From: Clostridia bacterium
GTDB lineage: Bacteria; Bacillota; Clostridia; Oscillospirales; Acutalibacteraceae
NCBI GenBank assembly: GCA_017465465.1
Contig: JAFTWE010000036.1
Span: forward strand, 1-46,545
Direction: 5' to 3'
Length of the DNA stretch: 46,545 bases
Shown in pieces: positions 8,464-14,434 of this stretch. Position 1 is the stretch's first letter; every line of letters begins with the position of its first letter. The notes beneath the pieces are model-generated. The model saw nothing but the letters and a program-made list of their open reading frames with translations, was not told where the DNA came from and did not search any database. Made by a program: the position numbers and the translations under genes.

Positions 8464-9558
8464 ATGGATATTTTACAAGCTAAACAGACAGTTATTGATG
8501 CAGGCAAAGAATTGCTCGCTTGCGGACTCATTGTGAGAACATGGGGCAACATCAGCTGCAGAATCAGTGACACTCAGTTTGTTATCACTCCAAGCGGCAA
8601 GCCTTATGAGGGCCTCACCCCTGATGACATTGTTGTTGTTAATATTGAGGATTTGAGCTATGAGGGCAACATCAAGCCTTCAAGTGAAAAAGGAATTCAC
8701 GCCGACTGCTACAAAGCAAGAGCTGATGTAAACTTTGTTATACATACTCATCAGTCAAATGCTTCTGCGGTTTCAATTCTAAAAAAGGATATTATCTGTG
8801 AAAATGAATCCGAAATTCTCGGTATGGTTGTCCCCTGCGCCGAATACGGTCTTCCCGGTCAGCCAAAGCTCCGTCAGGGCGTAAATGATGTTTTAGAAAG
8901 AAGTGATTCAAAGGCTATTCTTATGGCTCACCACGGTGCAGTTTGTATGGGCGCTGATTATGCTGAGGCATTTGCAGTTGCCAACGAGCTTGAAAGAGTT
9001 TGCGGCGAATATATCGACTCTAAATATAAACGCCCGAAATACAAGCACAATGTTGTTGCTTCAAAGAGTGAGTTCAAAGACGGAGTAATTCATTTTACCG
9101 ATGATTTCTGGGACACTGACTTTGACCCCGAAAGCCTCACAATGCCGCCTGAGCAGTGCATTCACAGAGATATTTATAACGCTTACCCCAAGATTAAATA
9201 TATCATTCACTGCGCTGACGACGATGTTGTTGAAGCGTCTGCAAGCGGTAAAAAGGTTAAGCCTTATCTTGACGACTTTGCTCAGCTTGTTGGCATTAAC
9301 CTTAAATGCGCCAAAGCAGAAAAAGACCTTATTAAGAAGCTAAGATTCAGAAACGGCGTTCTCCTTAAGGATAAGGGCGGTTATTGCTGCGCAAACGATG
9401 AATACAACGCAACAGCCGTTGAAATCGTTATGAAAAAGAACTGTAAGGCAATGCTTGATACTCAAAACATTGATAAAATCAAGCCTATCAAAGCCTACGA
9501 ATGCTTGCTTATGAGAATTGTGTATAAGCTCAAATATTCAAAACAGGCTGAGAAATAA
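8464..9558 (+). CDS. Class II aldolase/adducin-family protein with a degenerate second domain
   Basis: 364 residues. Domain 1 (about 1-185) matches fuculose-phosphate aldolase: SSEKGIH with the catalytic Glu at 75, and the Zn ligands in HTH (94, 96) and AHHGA (156/157). A typical FucA-family enzyme is about 215 residues. Here residues about 205-335 look like a second, decayed copy. PPEQCIHRDIY matches SSEKGIHADCY, and YIIHCADDD matches FVIHTHQSN with the second His lost. KDKGGY stands where AHHGA should be. The second half therefore probably lacks catalysis and may act in structure or regulation. The expected reaction is a retro-aldol split of a sugar phosphate or decarboxylation/epimerisation of a related acid. 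It shares an operon with the aminotransferase and is followed by a strong terminator. Confidence 0.82.
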   Translation: MDILQAKQTVIDAGKELLACGLIVRTWGNISCRISDTQFVITPSGKPYEGLTPDDIVVVNIEDLSYEGNIKPSSEKGIHADCYKARADVNFVIHTHQSNASAVSILKKDIICENESEILGMVVPCAEYGLPGQPKLRQGVNDVLERSDSKAILMAHHGAVCMGADYAEAFAVANELERVCGEYIDSKYKRPKYKHNVVASKSEFKDGVIHFTDDFWDTDFDPESLTMPPEQCIHRDIYNAYPKIKYIIHCADDDVVEASASGKKVKPYLDDFAQLVGINLKCAKAEKDLIKKLRFRNGVLLKDKGGYCCANDEYNATAVEIVMKKNCKAMLDTQNIDKIKPIKAYECLLMRIVYKLKYSKQAEK

Positions 9559-9576
9559 AATATATCCCACCGATTA

Positions 9577-9608
9577 GCGGAGTGTTCATAAGAACACTCC
9601 GCAGTTTT
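9577..9608 (+). terminator. Intrinsic terminator after the aldolase gene
   Basis: GCGGAGTGTTC at 9577-9587 pairs perfectly with 9592-9602 across the loop ATAA. AGTTTTAT follows. The 11-bp stem starts 19 bases after the aldolase stop and should end the rightward operon. Confidence 0.8.
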
Positions 9609-9780
9609 ATTCGCCTTTCAGCGAGTTGTATTGCTTCGCAGTGATATTATGCTTCGCATAGTGTTATTGTCCTTCGGACAGTTTTGAGCGAATAAAATAT
9701 CACTCTGCCGAAAGGCAGAATACCATTTTCGATATTTTGGTTTCGGCATTTTAAAAATCGCCGCACCCTACAATGTTTAA
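9609..9780. repeat. Cluster of small TTCG-loop hairpins and a dispersed repeat
   Basis: Several tiny palindromes follow each other: TGC-TTC-GCA near 9631-9639, ATGC-TTC-GCAT near 9649-9659, GTCC-TTCG-GGAC-like near 9669-9680, and CTGCC-GAAA-GGCAG near 9705-9718. The block is bordered by TTCGC/GCGAA at about 9610-9614 and 9689-9693. It contains AAAATCGCCGCACC (9754-9767), which recurs at 38615-38628. There is no coding signal. It looks like a repetitive extragenic palindrome unit. Confidence 0.5.
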
Positions 9781-9794
9781 CTATTGATTGACGG

Positions 9795-9913
9795 CAACCG
9801 TTTGCCTCCTTAGAAAAGGAGGTGGCATTGCGTAGCAATGACGGAGGATTGATTTTGATTGAAGCTTTGCCAATCCTCAGTCCTACGGACAGCTCCTTTG
9901 CCAAAGGAGCCTA
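9795..9913. repeat. Inverted-repeat intergenic element, copy 2 (MITE-like)
   Basis: The left end GCCTCCTTAGAAAAGGAGG and the right end GCTCCTTTGCCAAAGGAGC are hairpins in themselves and imperfect inverted copies of one another. Inside are ATTGCGTAGCAAT and GTCCTACGGAC palindromes and the words GGAGGATTG/CAATCCTC. This matches the plan of the 267-380 element (end hairpins, inner palindrome, GAGGATTG word), though the sequences have diverged. No ORF is present. Confidence 0.5.
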
Positions 9914-9939
9914 AAAAAAGCTCCCTTTCGGGAGCTTTT
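9913..9939 (-). terminator. Intrinsic terminator of the DUF47 gene
   Basis: AAAAGCTCCC (9916-9925) pairs with GGGAGCTTTT (9930-9939) across TTTC. Leftward it is followed by a run of seven T. It begins one base past the stop of the leftward DUF47 gene and directly abuts the inverted-repeat element. Confidence 0.8.
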
Positions 9940-9940
9940 A

Positions 9941-10552
9941 TCAGTTACTTTTTACGATGATGTTGAGGATTGTGTCGGCAACTGTGTCGCACTTTGCGGC
10001 GGCGCCATTGAGGTGGTGATAAACCTCTTTATACTTTAAAATGATACGGAAATCGTCCTGGTCATAAAGGTGTGCCAGGGCTGTGTGGTAAGTTGTTTTA
10101 AACTCATTTTCAAGCTTTTTAACCTTAACAGCGTCAATGTTTGAAATATCTTTATTATGCTCAAGGTGCTGAACAGCTGAAAGCAGGTCGATTGTCATCA
10201 TTCTGAGCATATCGCCCATTTTAAGCATTGTTTCATCAGGAGCAATTTTGTAAAGCTTCATTTCCATAACCGTTGCCCAAGCAGCATCAATAACATCATC
10301 AATGTCACTTGAAAGACGGAACAAATCCTCACGGTCAATAGGAGTGATAAATGTCTTATTGATTTCTGAAATCAAAAGGCGGCGGGCATTGTCACCGTCA
10401 ACCTCATAATTTTTTATTGACTTGCTTAACTCCTCGGTAGGCTCGTTACAAAAGTCACAAAACTTAGAAATACCTTCCATTGTTACTCTTGCCTGATTTT
10501 CAAGAAGCTCATAAAAGCTTATCTGCTTTTTCTTTTTACCAAATCCGAACAT
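9941..10552 (-). CDS. DUF47 family PhoU-like protein
   Basis: A 203-residue, helix-rich protein starting MFGFGKKKK. It has the general pattern of DUF47/TIGR00153 proteins, which are PhoU-like helical bundles that often partner with Pit-type phosphate transporters. Typical features are the N-terminal basic F-G-K-K patch, the D-x-E-D-L-x-x-L-S-x-x-I-D-D-V-I-D segment near 70-90 and the final long helices. An in-frame TTG lies five codons upstream, but GGAGGG sits properly before the ATG at 10552, so that start was chosen. No Pit transporter gene is adjacent, so the partner is unknown. A phosphate-related role is inferred from family only. Confidence 0.8.
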   Translation of the reverse strand: MFGFGKKKKQISFYELLENQARVTMEGISKFCDFCNEPTEELSKSIKNYEVDGDNARRLLISEINKTFITPIDREDLFRLSSDIDDVIDAAWATVMEMKLYKIAPDETMLKMGDMLRMMTIDLLSAVQHLEHNKDISNIDAVKVKKLENEFKTTYHTALAHLYDQDDFRIILKYKEVYHHLNGAAAKCDTVADTILNIIVKSN

Positions 10553-10605
10553 AACTGTCCCTCCCAAGTGTTTTCATATTATTGTATAACTCAATGGAGT
10601 TTTTG

Positions 10606-11025
10606 TCAAGAGCCGTAAATGCCTAATCTATCCATTCTCTGAGAAAATTCAGCCTCGGTCATATCAGAGCCGTCTTCATAAAAATAGCCGACCTTCTCCC
10701 CTGCAAAAAGATATTTGGCAACAAAAGTTCCGCTTTTGTCATAATAAGAATATCCGTAAACCGCACCGTAAGGGTCATAGAGATACTCTTCGGTGTATTT
10801 CAAATTGCCGTCTTTGTCATAATTATCGAGCTTAAGAGTTTCTTTTTTATCAGTTTCAAAAACAACCGTTTTACCCTCACCGTATTGATTCACATAAGAC
10901 CTTGCAACCTCGCCCATAACGGTTGTGGGTATAGTGGTGGTTTCAGGCTCTTTCTTATCTGAGCAAGCGGTAAAAACAGTTATTATCACTGATAAAACAA
11001 GAATAAATGCACTTAATCTTTTCAT
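10606..11025 (-). CDS. Small lipoprotein of unknown function
   Basis: 139 residues starting MKRLSAFILVLSV. The signal peptide ends in a lipobox (FTACS), so the mature protein should begin with a lipidated Cys near residue 21 on the outer face of the membrane. A Thr-rich linker (ETTTIPTTV) follows, then about 100 residues with YDKDGN and YYDKSGT segments that look like short beta-hairpin repeats. They recall the toxin-antitoxin/MORN-like YwqK type, but too few are present to assign. AGGTG lies upstream of the ATG at 11025; a GTG three codons earlier is less likely. It may share a transcript with DUF47 (53-base gap). Confidence 0.65.
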   Translation of the reverse strand: MKRLSAFILVLSVIITVFTACSDKKEPETTTIPTTVMGEVARSYVNQYGEGKTVVFETDKKETLKLDNYDKDGNLKYTEEYLYDPYGAVYGYSYYDKSGTFVAKYLFAGEKVGYFYEDGSDMTEAEFSQRMDRLGIYGS

Positions 11026-11093
11026 ATATATCACCTGAAATAATTATAGTATAACAATTTTTATTTGTAAACAAAAAATTTTTAAAAAAGGTA

Positions 11094-11121
11094 TTGACAA
11101 ATCCTTAAAAATAATTATAAT
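11094..11121 (+). promoter_or_regulatory. Promoter of the perR-rubrerythrin operon
   Basis: TTGACA at 11094-11099 and TATAAT at 11116-11121 are separated by 16 bases. Both hexamers match the vegetative sigma factor consensus exactly. The expected transcription start, near 11128, lies within the palindromic operator. Confidence 0.8.
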
Positions 11122-11126
11122 AATAG

Positions 11127-11141
11127 TAACGATTATCGTTA
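11127..11141. promoter_or_regulatory. Fur-family (PerR-type) operator
   Basis: TAACGATTATCGTTA is a 7-1-7 palindrome, the geometry of Fur, PerR and Zur boxes. It covers the predicted start of transcription and lies 17 bases before the perR start codon. This suggests that PerR represses its own operon, including rubrerythrin, until peroxide oxidises it. A Zur or Fur site cannot be excluded from sequence alone. Confidence 0.7.
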
Positions 11142-11157
11142 TTGAAAGGAGGATATT

Positions 11158-11529
11158 ATGGCAGGTATCAAACACAGCCGACAGCGTGATGCAATAATCA
11201 ATGAGCTTTGCTCACGAACCGACCACCCTACCGCCGAGACTTTATATTGGAGCCTTAAAGAGGATTTTCCTAATCTGAGCCTTGGCACGGTTTACAGAAA
11301 CCTCGGTCTTCTTTGTGATGACGGCTCGATTATCAAAATCTCGGTTGACGGCGCTGACAGATATGACGGCAACGCCAAACCCCACTGTCACTTCTTGTGC
11401 CGAAATTGCAAGGGGATGTTTGATGTGCATAATGTGTCCCCTTTCAGTGAAACGCTTTTATCAAGCGTTAACGGCGAAATCGAAAATTATTCGCTCACAC
11501 TTTACGGTGTTTGCAAAAATTGTGTTTAA
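11158..11529 (+). CDS. perR: Fur-family peroxide-responsive repressor PerR
   Basis: A 123-residue Fur-family regulator. The N-terminal winged helix (about 1-70) has the family signature LSLGTVYRNLGLL. The metal-binding half carries H76, H78 and D89 (KPHCHF...GMFDVH) with H23 and D70 as further candidates for the regulatory Fe/Mn site. Two CxxC pairs (C81/C84 and C119/C122) make the structural zinc site. An Asp at 89, rather than Glu, matches the peroxide-sensing PerR subgroup. The gene follows a perfect promoter with a Fur-type palindrome and is 32 bases before a rubrerythrin gene, the classic PerR target in Clostridia. The protein is shorter than B. subtilis PerR (about 145) but has all key residues. 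GGAGG lies eight bases upstream. Confidence 0.88.
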   Translation: MAGIKHSRQRDAIINELCSRTDHPTAETLYWSLKEDFPNLSLGTVYRNLGLLCDDGSIIKISVDGADRYDGNAKPHCHFLCRNCKGMFDVHNVSPFSETLLSSVNGEIENYSLTLYGVCKNCV

Positions 11530-11561
11530 TTAAATTTATTTAAAAAACGGAGGAAATTATT

Positions 11562-12104
11562 ATGGCAAAGTTTGTATGTATGGTATGCGGTTATGTTCAC
11601 GAGGGCGATGCAGCTCCTGAAAAGTGCCCACAGTGCGGTGTTCCTGCTTCTAAATTTTCAAAGCAGGAAGAAGGTATGGCATGGGCAGCAGAGCACGTTG
11701 TAGGCGTTGCTCAGGGCGTTTCCGAAGATATTATCGCTGACCTTCGCGCTAACTTCAACGGCGAATGCACAGAGGTTGGTATGTACCTCGCAATGGCAAG
11801 AGTTGCTCACAGAGAGGGCTACCCTGAAATCGGTCTTTACTGGGAAAAGGCAGCTTATGAAGAGGCAGAACACGCTGCAAAATTTGCAGAGCTTCTTGGT
11901 GAAGTTGTAACTGACTCAACAAAGAAAAACCTTGAGATGCGCGTTGAAGCTGAAAACGGCGCTACAGCAGGCAAGACAGACCTTGCTAAGAGAGCTAAGG
12001 AAGCCGGCCTTGACGCTATCCATGACACAGTTCATGAAATGGCTCGTGATGAGGCTCGCCACGGAAAAGCTTTCGAAGGTCTTCTTAAGAGATACTTTGG
12101 CTAA
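11562..12104 (+). CDS. rbr: Reverse rubrerythrin (N-terminal rubredoxin, C-terminal diiron domain)
   Basis: 180 residues. A rubredoxin-like Fe(Cys)4 knuckle comes first (C6/C9 and C22/C25). The ferritin-like four-helix domain follows, with ligands in GECTE, EEAEH, EAE and DEARH segments. Classical rubrerythrin has the rubredoxin at the C-terminus. This reversed order is typical of the clostridial revRbr, an NADH-linked hydrogen-peroxide reductase in the cytoplasm that is strongly induced by oxygen and controlled by PerR. Here it directly follows perR in one operon under the PerR box. The start at 11562 has GGAGG upstream. A decayed copy of its last codons is found 220 bases downstream. Confidence 0.9.
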   Translation: MAKFVCMVCGYVHEGDAAPEKCPQCGVPASKFSKQEEGMAWAAEHVVGVAQGVSEDIIADLRANFNGECTEVGMYLAMARVAHREGYPEIGLYWEKAAYEEAEHAAKFAELLGEVVTDSTKKNLEMRVEAENGATAGKTDLAKRAKEAGLDAIHDTVHEMARDEARHGKAFEGLLKRYFG

Positions 12105-12121
12105 TAAGAGGTGCTATTCTT

Positions 12122-12322
12122 ATGATTCCTGATTGTTGTCCCTCCTGCAAAGATGCAGATGAATGGAAAGAGGTTGTAAATCCTTTTACCACCGGTATTC
12201 CTATTGGGAAGAGCATTCGCATCAGCATTATCCAAACACAAGGGTTTGGCTTTTATAAGGTTAAATACCGGTGCGGAAAATGCGGATACGAGAATAAGTA
12301 TGATTACAGGAACGAGAAATAG
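12122..12322 (+). CDS. 66-residue zinc-ribbon protein of unknown function
   Basis: A small ORF with C5, C6 and C9 (CCPSC) near the start and C51/C54 (CGKCG) near the end, spaced by about 40 residues with two or three beta strands. This is a zinc-ribbon pattern. GAGGTG stands 10 bases upstream of the ATG. It starts 17 bases after the rubrerythrin stop, so it is likely co-transcribed and under PerR. It is flanked on both sides by copies of the rubrerythrin 3' end, as if inserted or left by a duplication. No function is assigned. Confidence 0.65.
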   Translation: MIPDCCPSCKDADEWKEVVNPFTTGIPIGKSIRISIIQTQGFGFYKVKYRCGKCGYENKYDYRNEK

Positions 12323-12323
12323 T

Positions 12324-12356
12324 CACAGCAAGGCTTTCAAAAGATTCTTTGGCTAA
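12324..12356 (+). pseudogene. Relic of a rubrerythrin 3' end
   Basis: This short stretch reads H-S-K-A-F-K-R-F-F-G-stop and then AATAA. The true rubrerythrin ends [18 protein letters not shown]. The bases AAAGCTTTC/AAGGCTTTC and CTTTGGCTAATAA match closely, allowing for a nine-base deletion. No upstream frame continues, so it is a fragment. It points to an old tandem rubrerythrin copy, or to an insertion that duplicated the gene's tail. Confidence 0.55.
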
Positions 12357-12387
12357 TAAAATAAAAAATTAATATTCCCTGATTGCA

Positions 12388-12430
12388 AACAGCCCGTATC
12401 GTAATGATGCGGGCTGTTAACAGTTATTTT
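12388..12430 (+). terminator. Terminator of the perR-rbr operon
   Basis: AACAGCCCGTATC at 12388-12400 pairs with GATGCGGGCTGTT at 12406-12418, with one G-U wobble and a five-base loop. A modest T-rich stretch (AGTTATTTT) follows. It ends the perR, rbr and zinc-ribbon transcript. Confidence 0.7.
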
Positions 12431-12442
12431 ACAACTAAAATA

Positions 12443-12471
12443 TTGAAATAAAAAGAAAGATATGATATTTT
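12443..12471 (+). promoter_or_regulatory. Weak promoter candidate for the 12.5-kb membrane protein
   Basis: TTGAAA at 12443-12448 and TATTTT at 12466-12471 are spaced by 17 bases and lie 36 bases before the GTG start at 12507. The -10 box is poor. Confidence 0.3.
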
Positions 12472-12506
12472 AAAAGCAACATAATATGTTTTAGGGGGAA
12501 TTTTAA

Positions 12507-13085
12507 GTGAAAAAGACGTTAGTTTTTCCGATATTTTCGTTAGTTACGTTTATCATAGGTGTTATAACCATAGCGCTTTACGCTATCGTTAAGGTGCTTC
12601 AGACAATGGGCACTCTCCTCTATTTCAGCGGCATTAACACAGACACGCTTTATTTTACAATTCTGTGTGCAGGATGTATGTTAGTGCTCGCTTCAATTTC
12701 CGTATTTCTTTTCAAAAACTTCAAACATAAATGGATATCAGTTCTTATTTCTGCAATTCTTACAGTTATTATTGTTTTTATAATGTTTTTTATAAGAGTC
12801 TGGTATATAAGTGATATAGATTATTTTGAATTCACTTCAGACGACGGTGAGCACAGCATAATGATTATGGAAAATTCATTCCTTCACGGTGGCAGCGGTA
12901 TGGTATATGAAAAGACATCTGACTTCACAATGAAAAAAGTTGGAAATTATTCATTTAACCATGTGGCTTCACCTGTTAACAATAACAACTTTTTCTTAGT
13001 TTGGAACGAGGACAATTTTGAGCTACATTTCAAAGGCAACCGTTCCGGTGAATATGATGTTATTATAATGGAATATGTAAAATAG
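12507..13085 (+). CDS. Membrane protein of unknown function
   Basis: 192 residues with three hydrophobic segments (about 5-30, 42-68 and 74-101), then an extracytoplasmic tail of about 90 residues. That tail is polar and beta-rich (FEFTSDDGEHS, FFLVWNEDNFELHF). The start is GTG at 12507, with AGGGGG nine bases upstream. There is no in-frame ATG that would keep the first helix. No family is recognised. It stands alone between two terminators, so its neighbours do not suggest a job. Confidence 0.6.
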   Translation: MKKTLVFPIFSLVTFIIGVITIALYAIVKVLQTMGTLLYFSGINTDTLYFTILCAGCMLVLASISVFLFKNFKHKWISVLISAILTVIIVFIMFFIRVWYISDIDYFEFTSDDGEHSIMIMENSFLHGGSGMVYEKTSDFTMKKVGNYSFNHVASPVNNNNFFLVWNEDNFELHFKGNRSGEYDVIIMEYVK

Positions 13086-13122
13086 AACGAACAAAAACAG
13101 ATATACGAAACGCAAAACCAAA

Positions 13123-13155
13123 GGAGCAGAGAATCACCTCTGCTCCCCTTTTTTA
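13123..13155 (+). terminator. Bidirectional terminator between convergent genes
   Basis: GGAGCAGAG (13123-13131) pairs with CTCTGCTCC (13138-13146) across AATCAC, then C and six T rightward. Leftward the same stem is followed by TTTGGTTTTG. The stop codon of the leftward kinase-like gene lies within the loop. It separates the membrane protein gene from the end of the capsule locus. Confidence 0.75.
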
Positions 13156-14396
13156 TTTATTGCCTTTGTCAGATATGTTTCACCATATTTTCCGCTTAAT
13201 TCAAGTGATACGGTTTGGTCGTTCCATTGAGATTTTTCAAGCAAAAATAACGGATTTGTTTCGCTTGTTTTTTTAATAGCTTTCTTTAGATTTTTAATTC
13301 TGAAAACCAAAGCTATTATCTGAATCTTATTAAGATATGGTTTAAGTCTTTTTTGAAGTGTCCTGATATCGAGTGTAAAAATTCTTTCTGCCAAATCTTT
13401 ATCAAAAAAAGGTCGATTAACAAGACCGTTTTTGTTAACTAACGGCGCACAGCCCGCTAAAGAAATCGAAGCAGAAAGTATTGGAAAAAAGGTGTTGGGG
13501 TTATCATTATCAAAGGCGCAAACCGAACACTCATCCGAAGTGTAAGAAACCGAATAATTATTTGGTCCGTGGTCAGGCTGATAACAAATTGCATCAAGAG
13601 CATTTAGGTTTATAAGCTCTCTTTGAAAAGAACCACTCAGTGTGATATTAGAATCTACCATTCTCTCACCAATTGCTGCATTGCTTATTATACCAAAAAG
13701 ACTTTCACCGCCAATCTTCTCAATCATACAAAACTCTGCTGATGTTACCATCGAGTTAAGATTAAGAGAATCTGCAACAATTTTGCTTGCAATAGATTTG
13801 AATGCAGAAAAATAAGAATATTCGTTTCCTCGAACAATCTTTATGGTCCTGTATGTGGACGAAACATTTCTCATGTACCAAATAAAATATACAGCTATGT
13901 CTCGACAATCATAAGGCAAGTCAAATAAACCAAATGAATTAAACAATTCGTTAGTAAAGATTTGCTGTTCCCAAATTGAAAAGTTCAAACGCTGAGATAT
14001 CCTATCCATATCTGCAATTTTTTTGAAAAAATCATCCTTTTTTAATAACCGAGTCAAATATTGTTGAAAAGAAAATACAACATCATTAGTAAAGTCTGTT
14101 TTAATAGGAATTTCTTGCTTAAAATGTTCCTGAGGAATGTTAAGTTGATGAATTGTTTCAAAAAAATTTGATACGGCATTTTGAAAATATTCTTTGAAAC
14201 CTAAGACTCGCGGACACTCTCTGAAATAATGTACTTTATCATCAAGAACGAAAGATATTATAGGATTTGAAGACAAATTGAAGTAGGATAAGTCGTTTTT
14301 TGGCATTTTGAGATACCTGACTTTCAACTTGGATTCATCTACTATTTTATTTGATGTTTTGTATAAACAACTACGAAAAAATTTTTTCATACGCAT
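13134..14396 (-). CDS. Putative atypical kinase (PI3/4K-HipA-FAM20-like motifs) at the end of the capsule locus
   Basis: A 420-residue protein that I do not recognise as a named family. Its centre suggests a protein-kinase-like fold of the PI3/4-kinase, HipA and FAM20 type. A helix reads SAFKSIASKIVADSLNL (197-213), like the 'AS.LA..LGL' C-helix. A loop reads LDAICYQPDHGPNNY (267-281), giving D275...N280 in the place of DRHxxN. AFDND (294-298) would be the metal-binding DFG equivalent. No signal peptide or clear membrane helix is seen. It starts 38 bases after the flippase gene and is the last gene of the operon, so it might phosphorylate a glycan, a lipid-linked sugar or a protein of the pathway. 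All of this is inference from short motifs; a glycosyl- or acyltransferase role is possible. The base composition is AT-rich like the neighbouring cassette. Confidence 0.45.
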   Translation of the reverse strand: MRMKKFFRSCLYKTSNKIVDESKLKVRYLKMPKNDLSYFNLSSNPIISFVLDDKVHYFRECPRVLGFKEYFQNAVSNFFETIHQLNIPQEHFKQEIPIKTDFTNDVVFSFQQYLTRLLKKDDFFKKIADMDRISQRLNFSIWEQQIFTNELFNSFGLFDLPYDCRDIAVYFIWYMRNVSSTYRTIKIVRGNEYSYFSAFKSIASKIVADSLNLNSMVTSAEFCMIEKIGGESLFGIISNAAIGERMVDSNITLSGSFQRELINLNALDAICYQPDHGPNNYSVSYTSDECSVCAFDNDNPNTFFPILSASISLAGCAPLVNKNGLVNRPFFDKDLAERIFTLDIRTLQKRLKPYLNKIQIIALVFRIKNLKKAIKKTSETNPLFLLEKSQWNDQTVSLELSGKYGETYLTKAINKKGEQR

Positions 14397-14434
14397 CCCT
14401 CATAAACAATTCCATTATAGATTTCCAGTGTAAA

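Noticed and set aside
13134..14396. HipA toxin
   Set aside because: Some motifs are HipA-like, but the length, missing HipB partner and capsule context do not fit a toxin-antitoxin pair.
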